Assembly: GCF_009695545.1 (NCBI RefSeq)
Contig: NZ_VUNS01000020.1
Location: 46,832-110,831 of the forward strand
From: Victivallis lenta
Lineage (GTDB): Bacteria > Verrucomicrobiota > Lentisphaeria > Victivallales > Victivallaceae
Direction: 5' to 3'
Length of the DNA stretch: 64,000 nucleotides
Shown: positions 1-6,130 of the stretch, one piece after another
Layout: every line of letters begins with the position of its first letter
Numbering within the stretch: position 1 is the first letter of the stretch
The notes under the pieces: model-generated
What the model was told of the DNA's origin: nothing
Database searches by the model: none
What the model saw: only the letters and a program-made list of their open reading frames with translations
Position numbers and translations under genes: made by a program

Positions 1-1
1 T

Positions 2-715
2 GAACCGGAGGCGATCAGATTTCTCGAATTTCTGGAATCAATCGGCCGGAAAAAGGAGTATGAACAGCTTCTGGCCGCCGCGCGAAAGCGTTTCCCCGGC
101 TCCCTGTCGCTCCGCGGCCTTTCCCTGGTCAGGCAGCTCGAACAAAGCGGAACGGAAGAGGGACAAAAAACGTTGATCGCCCAGATGGAAACGATCCTTT
201 CCGAAGCGCCGCTGATGATTTACCAACTCAACGATCCGCTGATGAACTACTATTTGAGGCATGGAGAAAATGAATCCATCAAGCGGCTGCTGGATTTGCG
301 CGACTCCGGGCTGCGCCGCGAGCAGCATCGCCTGATGCAGCCGCTGAGTGTGCGGGACGATTTGCGGCCGGCCGGCTGGAATGATTATGAAAAGGAAGAA
401 TTAAGAAAAGCATTTGCGAACAATGCGCTCCAGATCGAGGCGGTTTACCCGGTGCAGCGGTATTACGACTCGAATGTGCAGGTTTCCACCCTCTTTCTGG
501 TCATTCGCAAACGCAGGATGCCGTACAGGAGCTTTCGCTTTCAACGTTCCGACCAGGACCTCATCTCGGATTACGAAGTTCTGGACGGAGAGGTCGTAAT
601 CGGTACTCCAGAGCTGCTGGCGCATCTGGATTCCCGGCGGATTGAGCCGGTTCTCATCCCGCTGCGGTCCCAAGGCATGAGCGAAAAAAAACGGCAGCCA
701 GAGCCAGGAGCATAG
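2..715 (+). CDS. Hypothetical protein, 5' truncated by window edge
   Basis: The reading frame is already open at base 2 and runs 237 codons to a TAG, so the true start lies outside the window. The visible part begins with a helical, charged stretch resembling a TPR-like or coiled segment (about the first 80 residues). It continues into a mixed region rich in Arg/Leu and ends in a basic, Gln/Glu-rich tail. I see no catalytic motif and no membrane segment. A TTG at 173 could start a shorter form, but the upstream frame is open and protein-like, so internal initiation is unlikely. I do not recognise the family. The next 244 bases (716-959) hold no gene I can support. Confidence 0.6.
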   Translation, partial: EPEAIRFLEFLESIGRKKEYEQLLAAARKRFPGSLSLRGLSLVRQLEQSGTEEGQKTLIAQMETILSEAPLMIYQLNDPLMNYYLRHGENESIKRLLDLRDSGLRREQHRLMQPLSVRDDLRPAGWNDYEKEELRKAFANNALQIEAVYPVQRYYDSNVQVSTLFLVIRKRRMPYRSFRFQRSDQDLISDYEVLDGEVVIGTPELLAHLDSRRIEPVLIPLRSQGMSEKKRQPEPGA

Positions 716-959
716 CCGCCCGGACACAGATCGATGCGGAAAGGCGGATTGCCAAAACTTATTTATCCTGAATGAAGCTCCTCGATCCAAGGCTCGAGGC
801 ATCTTCTCGCAAATCCAGGCTCAGTTGTCGAAACAAAAGTCTTTCATACTCTCCATGAGCAGAGAGAGATCTTATCTCCACAATGAATACAAGTCAAACG
901 GCCCCTATCCGATTATTGAACGTTCCGGCAAGAGCACCAACTGAAATTGTTTTCACGGC

Positions 960-1373
960 CTATTTCCCTCCGGTCAGATATTGTTGATTGAGTTTCGGCA
1001 GAAGCGGTTCGCCGTCGATATAGACATCGGCGCCGATTCGGAAATATTTGTCCCGGTCGATGTTTCGGAGTTCGATAACATGGGCATTGGTCAGTAAGTC
1101 TGAAAGACGTTGTTTTTCGAAGATGGCAGACAGGCGCTCTTCCGGGTCTTTGCTTCGCAGTTCGGGAGTGTTGATTCCCCGGAGACGAATGGAGATATTC
1201 TTTCCGGCAATGGCCGAATGTTCGTCGATGTCACAGGCGAAAGTGTCGCCGTCAATGACACGCAGGAGGCGAGATACTTTGACGTCGGGATAAAGTTTAT
1301 CCTGTGTCTGCGGATGAGTGGCACATCCGGCCAGCAGCAGAATTCCGAACAGCAGAAGCAGCATTCTTTTCAT
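960..1373 (-). CDS. SNase-like (thermonuclease fold) lipoprotein
   Basis: This 137-residue protein has a lipoprotein signal peptide ending in LLAGC, with the lipid Cys at residue 17, so it should be anchored to a membrane outside the cytoplasm. The remainder matches the staphylococcal nuclease fold: VIDGDTF at 39-45, IRLRGINTPE at 62-71 and DKYFR at 108-112. These align with the nuclease residues Asp21, Arg35/Glu43 and Arg87. The residue equivalent to the calcium ligand Asp40 is Asn68 here. The C-terminus is short, with little beyond the beta-barrel. Catalysis is therefore uncertain; it could be a binding protein. It is a single gene, separated from hepT by a large palindrome. A short gap upstream holds no obvious strong promoter. 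Confidence 0.72.
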   Translation of the reverse strand: MKRMLLLLFGILLLAGCATHPQTQDKLYPDVKVSRLLRVIDGDTFACDIDEHSAIAGKNISIRLRGINTPELRSKDPEERLSAIFEKQRLSDLLTNAHVIELRNIDRDKYFRIGADVYIDGEPLLPKLNQQYLTGGK

Positions 1374-1464
1374 GATTTTTCGTCTCCTTTGTCATCTTAT
1401 GCCGGGATCTATCGGCAATCTTACGCAGCAGACGAAAATTTGTGCAAAAGAAGAGGTGCATCCC

Positions 1465-1476
1465 CAATTGCACCAA
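1465..1476 (+). repeat. 12-bp direct repeat, left copy (CAATTGCACCAA)
   Basis: The same 12 bases occur at 2319-2330. Together the two copies bracket the palindrome plus the mntA-hepT pair, a segment of about 866 bp. This is what a cassette-like or target-duplicating insertion would leave, but a chance match is not excluded. Confidence 0.45.
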
Positions 1477-1586
1477 CTAGAGGCCCCACTACGAGCCCAC
1501 ACGAGAATGCAAGAGGGGAGCACCAAAAATATGGTGCTCTCCTCCAGCAATGACTCTCGTGTTAGAAATGTAGTGGGTTTCTAGTT
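1475..1586. repeat. 112-bp imperfect palindrome (MITE- or attC-like)
   Basis: The outer arms are AACTAGA (1475-1481) and TCTAGTT (1580-1586). They continue inward through CCCACTAC/GTAGTGGG and CACGAGA/TCTCGTG. The core hairpin is GAGCACC (1518-1524) and GGTGCTC (1533-1539). The arms pair along most of their length with small bulges. It lies in the gap between the 3' end of hepT and the 5' end of the SNase-like gene. GTTGAGC just outside the right arm fits the GTTRRRY consensus of an integron attC, but the left end lacks a good RYYYAAC partner. The nature of the element is therefore open. Confidence 0.7.
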
Positions 1587-1640
1587 GAGCATCTGCTGAG
1601 AAGTCAACATTGACTTAACTTATTCAATTGTAAGATTCGG

Positions 1641-1982
1641 TTATTGCTCCGATATATCCTCCAATATTTTCTGTATCTGTTTTTTCAGGGCCGGCAAATC
1701 ATCCATCGCCGTATCCCAGACAATACTGTAGTCAACAGCCATATAATTATGTACCAGTACATTGCGCATGGCAATGGAACGTTTCCATGAAACATCTGGA
1801 TGCGCTTTCCGCAGGTCATCGGATATCCGGGCGGCGGCTTCGCCAATCATGGCGAAATTAGCGAAGACAATGTCTTTTTTATCCTGATTGCAGATAAATT
1901 CATCATAAGACACCGTCAGAGTCTCTTCGACACGGGAGATACTCTTGAGTATATGTTCCAACCGATTGATGTCAGGATTCAA
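1641..1982 (-). CDS. hepT: HepT-like RNase toxin (DUF86)
   Basis: This is a 113-residue all-helical HEPN protein. The family's catalytic R-X4-H-X-Y motif is intact as R73, H78 and Y80 (RNVLVHNY). Known HepT toxins are RNases whose active site is silenced when MntA adds AMP to the motif tyrosine. Its start codon overlaps the end of the upstream mntA by four bases (ATGA), so the two are translated together. The usual HepT length is 110-150 residues, so it appears complete. The operon sits in AT-richer DNA between a palindrome and tRNA-Cys, which suggests horizontal acquisition. Confidence 0.88.
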   Translation of the reverse strand: MNPDINRLEHILKSISRVEETLTVSYDEFICNQDKKDIVFANFAMIGEAAARISDDLRKAHPDVSWKRSIAMRNVLVHNYMAVDYSIVWDTAMDDLPALKKQIQKILEDISEQ

Positions 1983-2272
1983 AGTGCCACCATATCCTTT
2001 TCTACCTCGCGACTGAACGTGTCGCCGTTTAACGCACCCAACGAAACTACATCAACTCTGGAGTGCAGAAATTCAGACAGTTGCTCCAATAACTCCGCTT
2101 GGTCGAACAGCGTGGTTCCACGCGAAAACTTAGCGACGAAGTCCACATCACTTTCCGGCGTCTCCTCTTTTCGGGCACAGGAACCGAAGACGTAAAGTTT
2201 CTCCACCTTGTGCGCTTTCGCTATCCGGTAGATTTCATTCCGTCTGGCTCTGAGTTCGTCGAGTTTGCACAT
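1979..2272 (-). CDS. mntA: MntA-like minimal nucleotidyltransferase antitoxin
   Basis: This is a 97-residue nucleotidyltransferase of the DNA polymerase beta type. The GS-X10-D-X-D signature is intact: G30, S31, D42, D44. In this family the enzyme AMPylates the HepT toxin and so acts as antitoxin. A good ribosome binding site (AGGAGG) lies just upstream of the ATG. It is the first gene of the mntA-hepT operon, with a promoter at 2294-2321. I see no other domain. Confidence 0.88.
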   Translation of the reverse strand: MCKLDELRARRNEIYRIAKAHKVEKLYVFGSCARKEETPESDVDFVAKFSRGTTLFDQAELLEQLSEFLHSRVDVVSLGALNGDTFSREVEKDMVAL

Positions 2273-2293
2273 GATATCCTCCTGCTCTGTTTA

Positions 2294-2321
2294 AATATAA
2301 GCCGCTTACGGGAAATTTCAA
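2294..2321 (-). promoter_or_regulatory. Promoter for mntA-hepT
   Basis: On the minus strand, TTGAAA (2321-2316) and TATATT (2299-2294) are separated by 16 bases. This leaves a short leader of about 15-20 nt before the mntA ATG. Confidence 0.6.
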
Positions 2322-2330
2322 TTGCACCAA
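2319..2330 (+). repeat. 12-bp direct repeat, right copy (CAATTGCACCAA)
   Basis: This is identical to 1465-1476. Its first bases overlap the -35 box of the proposed mntA promoter. Sequence similarity does not extend beyond the 12 bases on either side. Confidence 0.45.
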
Positions 2331-2639
2331 TGAAAAATACCGATTGCATTATCGATATCTCACCGACATATCGGAGCCAAAGACGATAAAACAAAAAATC
2401 CATCCGCCTTAAGCGTTTTTACGCTCAATCAAGATGGATTGCTCATGCTGTTTCTTCCGGCTGATACCGTAAGTGAATTCATCATCGAAAACATATGAGG
2501 CGTTCAATCAGGTCCATCCAATCGGGATGCTAATGGTCAACGGCCCGAATGAATTTCCATTCTCTTTCGCAGACCGGTTCTTCTTATTTCAGCTTGGAGA
2601 GCAAAAGGGAGAAAGAGCTGGAATCAGGGCAAAAAAAAT

Positions 2640-2713
2640 TGGAGGCGTGGACCGGAATCGAACCGGTCTGAGCGATTTTGCAGACCGCTGCCTAACCTCT
2701 TGGCTACCACGCC
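2640..2713 (-). tRNA. tRNA-Cys (anticodon GCA)
   Basis: The acceptor arms GGCGTGG (2713-2707) and CCACGCC (2650-2644) pair perfectly. The anticodon loop CTGCAAA carries GCA, closed by a GCGGT/ATCGC stem. The T-arm loop reads GGTTCGATTCC. The discriminator base is U, as expected for tRNA-Cys, and CCA is encoded (2642-2640). The rest of the gap 2331-2640 holds no gene; a weak hairpin with arms AATCCATC and GATGGATT lies near 2396-2440. Confidence 0.95.
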
Positions 2714-2786
2714 TCGTGATGTTTTATACTATAATCCGCGTTTCAGGAAAAGCAAATCGAAAAACTTGATTTTTTCGAAAATTCCC

Positions 2787-2815
2787 CTCCCGCGGCGGAA
2801 ATCGTACCGCGGGAG
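2787..2815 (-). terminator. Terminator-like hairpin after the SSS symporter
   Basis: The arms CTCCCGCGG (2787-2795) and CCGCGGGAG (2807-2815) are perfect. On the minus strand the hairpin is followed within five bases by AATTTTCG and then an A/T-rich mini-palindrome (2757-2778). It lies 25 bp past the symporter stop codon. Confidence 0.6.
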
Positions 2816-2839
2816 AGTCGGAATTCCGGGCCGGTGCTT

Positions 2840-4522
2840 TTATTCGAACGGCACCACCGCTTCGGCGGAAGCCGGCGTCGCAACCACCTCCGTGCTCTGC
2901 GACAGCACCGAGAAATCCGCGAAGAACGCATAAATCAGCACTACCACGACCAGCAGCGCGATTCCGCACGGAACCACGTACTTCCACGGCGTCAGATCCA
3001 CCTCGCCGGAGTCCTCGTGCACCCACGGCGTCGAACGCGGAAACGCATAGGCGAAGAACAGCATCACCGCGATCAGCAGCACGAAGACCACACCGAAGAA
3101 GTGCCATTGACCGCCGAACAGGTAGTTCACCGCTTCCGGAAAGGCCAGCACGCCGAGCGCAATGATGATCACACCGCCGAGCAGCGCGATCTTCGCCGCA
3201 ATCGCCGGTGTGCGTTTGCTCAGAAGACCGACGAGCACCACCGCGCAGATCGGAATGTTGTAAATGCCGTTCATGGTCTGGAGATAGGTGAAGATGCTGT
3301 CCTGTCCCGCCAGCAGCGGAGCAACGATCATCGACATGGCCGCAATCAGGCAGCCGAAGTATTTGCCGGAGCGCACGACCTGGATCTCGGTCGCATCCTT
3401 CTTCCAGAGCCGTTTGTAGATGCCGAGGCTGAACAGCGTGCAGGTGCTGTTCAAAGCCGAGTTGAAGCTCGACAGGATCGCGCCGACCAGAACCGCCGCG
3501 AAGAAACCGGTCAGCCACCACGGCAGCACCTCGCGGACGAGCGTTCCGTATGCCAGAACCGACTTCAGCTCCTCCCCTCGCTGAACCACGAAAATATAGT
3601 AGGCCATGATGCCGGGAAGCACGAGGTAGAGCGGCCCGAGCAGCTTCAGCAGCCCGGTCAGCAGCACACCCTTCTGGCCTTCGGCCAGGTTGCTCGCCGC
3701 CAGCGTCCGCTGGATGATCTGCTGGTTCGTGCACCAGTAGAAAACGTTGATGATCAGGACGCCGGTGAAGATGTTCCAGAACGGAACCGGCGCCTTCGCT
3801 CCCCCGATGGAGTTCAGCCGGTCCGGAATCTCCGTCGAAAGCGTCTCGAGGCCGCCGAGAATGCCGGCGTCGCCGCCGATCAGTTTCAGCCCGAGAATCG
3901 TGATGAGAAAGCCGCCGGCCAGAAGCCCGATGCCGTTCAGCATGTCCGAAAACGCGGTCGAACGCAGCCCGCCGAGCAGCGCATAGGCCGAACCGATGAG
4001 CCCGATCACCCAGACCGAAAGCCAGAGCAGGACGGTGTGATTCTGAATCCCGGTCAGCTCCGTCAAATTCAGGATGCTCGCCATACCCTGCGCGCCGGTA
4101 TAGAGGATGATCGGCAGCAGAATCGTCATGTATGCGATAAGAAAAATCAGATTGCAGATGATCTGAGTCGTGCGGTCGAAACGGATCTCAAGCAGCTGCG
4201 GCACCGTCGTAATGCCGCTCTTCAGGAAACGGGGCAGGAAGAAGAGCGCCATGGCGACCAGCGCCACCACCGCGACGACCTCCCACACCATGACCGACAG
4301 CCCGGCGCTGAACGCGTCGCCGTTCAGGCCGACCATCTGCTCGGTGGACAGGTTGGTCAGCAGCAAGGAGCCGGCGATCACCGGGAAAGTCAGCGAACGC
4401 CCGGCCAGAAAGTAACCCTTCTGCGTCTTGAGGTCCTCGCCGCGGGTGGCCAGCCAGGTCAGCAGCGCGACGAGGCCGGTAAAAAACAGAAATGAGATCA
4501 AAGTGAACCAGATTGCCGGCAT
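2840..4522 (-). CDS. SSS/SLC5-family sodium:solute symporter
   Basis: This is a 560-residue inner-membrane protein with about 13-14 hydrophobic helices. It begins MPAIWFTL and has the SLC5 core signature around residues 45-110, including GYFLAGR, STEQMVGLNGDA and TTVPQLLEIRF. The resemblance is to YidK/SGLT-like sugar transporters, so Na+-driven sugar uptake is the likely role; the substrate cannot be read from sequence. I chose the ATG at 4522 because AAAGGA lies just upstream and the longer open frame adds a non-hydrophobic, Arg-rich leader. It is a single gene with its own promoter and a leader hairpin. It lies 3' of the Fe-S aldo/keto reductase in the same direction, but with 270 bp between them. 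Confidence 0.88.
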   Translation of the reverse strand: MPAIWFTLISFLFFTGLVALLTWLATRGEDLKTQKGYFLAGRSLTFPVIAGSLLLTNLSTEQMVGLNGDAFSAGLSVMVWEVVAVVALVAMALFFLPRFLKSGITTVPQLLEIRFDRTTQIICNLIFLIAYMTILLPIILYTGAQGMASILNLTELTGIQNHTVLLWLSVWVIGLIGSAYALLGGLRSTAFSDMLNGIGLLAGGFLITILGLKLIGGDAGILGGLETLSTEIPDRLNSIGGAKAPVPFWNIFTGVLIINVFYWCTNQQIIQRTLAASNLAEGQKGVLLTGLLKLLGPLYLVLPGIMAYYIFVVQRGEELKSVLAYGTLVREVLPWWLTGFFAAVLVGAILSSFNSALNSTCTLFSLGIYKRLWKKDATEIQVVRSGKYFGCLIAAMSMIVAPLLAGQDSIFTYLQTMNGIYNIPICAVVLVGLLSKRTPAIAAKIALLGGVIIIALGVLAFPEAVNYLFGGQWHFFGVVFVLLIAVMLFFAYAFPRSTPWVHEDSGEVDLTPWKYVVPCGIALLVVVVLIYAFFADFSVLSQSTEVVATPASAEAVVPFE

Positions 4523-4702
4523 AGGTCGTCCTTTCCAACTGCAGGACAGCCCGGAAGATACACGCCGGAGGCTCCAACGCATATTGGCGCTGTCCAGATT
4601 TTGATATCGATGCTACTCCGAAGACGAGCGGACCGCCGGAATCGGAGAATGGATGAATTCCAACCGGATTCCATCCATTTCCGCACGTTCCGCCACCGAC
4701 AG

Positions 4703-4731
4703 AATATATCATGAACCCGGTTTGAGTTCAA
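4703..4731 (-). promoter_or_regulatory. Promoter for SSS symporter
   Basis: TTGAAC (4731-4726) and TATATT (4708-4703) lie on the minus strand with 17 bases between. The leader would be about 170 nt. It begins with an 8-bp perfect hairpin (arms AATGGATG and CATCCATT at 4648-4679), which could be an operator or RNA element. Confidence 0.6.
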
Positions 4732-4795
4732 TCCGCGAGCGAACGAAAATCCAAAGAAAAACGGCGAAAATCCGCTTCGCGCTCCCGGAACCGCC

Positions 4796-5932
4796 TCAGC
4801 CTTCAAACAGGGCGCGCGCTTCAGCCAGATGCTTCCGGATCGGCAGCTTCTGCGGGCACTTCGACTCGCAGAGGCCGCACCCGACGCAGGCGGAGGCGTT
4901 GCGCTCCTCCTTATCCGGCGCGGAACCGATTCTCGCATAGCTGCTGCGCGCATGTTCGCGGAACCCGTAGACCCTGTCGTAGATCAATGCCTCGAGCACA
5001 GCCGGAATCCGGACGTGTTCCGGACAGGATGGACCGCAGTAGTTGCAGCCGGTGCAGTAAAGATTCCGCAGTTCGCCGCACTGCTCACGGACCCGGACGA
5101 GGGCGGCGAGCTCCGGCTCCGTCAGCGGGTCGGCGTCGGAGGCGACCCGCGTATTGGCATCCACCATCGCGGCGCTCCCCATGCCGGAGAGCGCGCACGA
5201 AACGGCGGGATTCGCCAGAACAAAGCGCAGCGCGAGCTCCGGCGTCGTGAACTTCCCGCCGAGCGCATCTTCGAAGACGCCGCCGGCAAAGGCGAGGCGG
5301 CCGCCGCCGACCGGCCCCATCGCAACGGTTCCGAGCCCTTTTCCGGCCGCATAAGCGATCATCTCCGCATTAGCTACGTCGAGCAGATTGTACTGGAAGA
5401 GGACCGACGAAAATTCGCCGGTGTCGATCAGCGTCTTCATCGCGGCGGGCCGGTCGTGGAACGAAAAGCTCAAATGCCGGATCATCCCCCGGTCCCGCGC
5501 CTTCGCGGCCTGTTCGAAAAGCCGGAATTCGCGGATCGGCCCCGAAAGCGCCGATTCGCCGATGCCGTGAAAGTGATAGAAATCGATATGGTCCGTATCG
5601 AGTTTGCGCAACTGGTTTTCGAGAATCCGCCAGAAATCGTCCGCACATTTCAGCTCGCCGAGCGGCAGTTTGGTCGAAAGCCGGACCCTGTCGCGCCAAT
5701 GGTTCCGCTTCAGCGCGCGGCCGACCGCGATTTCGCTCCAGCCGCGCAGGTAGAAATAGGCGGTGTCCACATAGTTGATCCCCGCCTCGAAACCGCGGCA
5801 GAGCAGATCGATTGCCGGTTCAAGATCGGGCTCGGGCCCGTCGAGCGGAACATCCGCGACCGGCAGCCGCATCGCGCCGAAACCGAGCGCTGAAATTTCG
5901 AATCCGGTATTGCCGAATTTCCGGTACTGCAT
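4796..5932 (-). CDS. Aldo/keto reductase with C-terminal 4Fe-4S domain
   Basis: This is a 378-residue cytoplasmic protein. Residues 1-280 form an aldo/keto reductase barrel (start MQYRKFGNTG; GFGAMRLP near 18; the DTAYFY catalytic Asp/Tyr region near 60; a KLP-type Lys near 90). The C-terminal ~100 residues hold two Cys clusters, CTGCNYCGPSCP and CVGCGLCESKCP, the second typical of a 4Fe-4S cluster. This combination is common in anaerobes, where the reductase is thought to exchange electrons with Fe-S partners; the substrate is unknown. The ATG at 5932 is preceded by GGGAGG. It is transcribed divergently from the tandem QueG-like gene, so the two may work in one pathway. Confidence 0.85.
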   Translation of the reverse strand: MQYRKFGNTGFEISALGFGAMRLPVADVPLDGPEPDLEPAIDLLCRGFEAGINYVDTAYFYLRGWSEIAVGRALKRNHWRDRVRLSTKLPLGELKCADDFWRILENQLRKLDTDHIDFYHFHGIGESALSGPIREFRLFEQAAKARDRGMIRHLSFSFHDRPAAMKTLIDTGEFSSVLFQYNLLDVANAEMIAYAAGKGLGTVAMGPVGGGRLAFAGGVFEDALGGKFTTPELALRFVLANPAVSCALSGMGSAAMVDANTRVASDADPLTEPELAALVRVREQCGELRNLYCTGCNYCGPSCPEHVRIPAVLEALIYDRVYGFREHARSSYARIGSAPDKEERNASACVGCGLCESKCPQKLPIRKHLAEARALFEG

Positions 5933-5960
5933 ATCATCCTCCCTGGTTGTCATACAGGAA

Positions 5961-5989
5961 AGTATACCGGCTGTTTGCATCCGGCGCAA
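5961..5989 (-). promoter_or_regulatory. Promoter for Fe-S aldo/keto reductase
   Basis: On the minus strand TTGCGC (5989-5984) and TATACT (5966-5961) are spaced by 17 bases. Transcription would start about 20 nt before the ATG. Confidence 0.6.
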
Positions 5990-6041
5990 GTCCGATCCCC
6001 CGCACGTCAAAGAATTTTTTGAAAAATCCTCCTTTCCGCTG

Positions 6042-6082
6042 TTGCTTTTTTTACAAACTCATGTATAATGAATATAGTTCAT
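6042..6082 (+). promoter_or_regulatory. Promoter and candidate operator for tandem QueG-like gene
   Basis: TTGCTT (6042-6047) and a perfect TATAAT (6064-6069) are 16 bases apart. An inverted repeat ATGAA/TTCAT (6068-6072 and 6078-6082) overlaps the -10 box and start site, and a further TAATGAATAT follows. This arrangement fits repression by an unidentified factor. Confidence 0.65.
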
Positions 6083-6130
6083 CAATAATGAATATCATCC
6101 CAAACAAACCTTTCCCAAAAGGAGCCGGCC

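Noticed and set aside
1475..1586. Firm call of an integron attC site
   Set aside because: Only the right-hand box fits GTTRRRY; the left box does not fit RYYYAAC, and no integrase or second attC is in the window.
2640..2713. tRNA-Cys as an integration site for the AT-rich segment
   Set aside because: No duplicate of the tRNA 3' end was found in 1-2640 and there is no integrase.
2834..4495. 553-residue plus-strand frame opposite the symporter
   Set aside because: It is an antisense shadow rich in Gln, Arg and His, with no domain; the minus strand gives a canonical SSS transporter.
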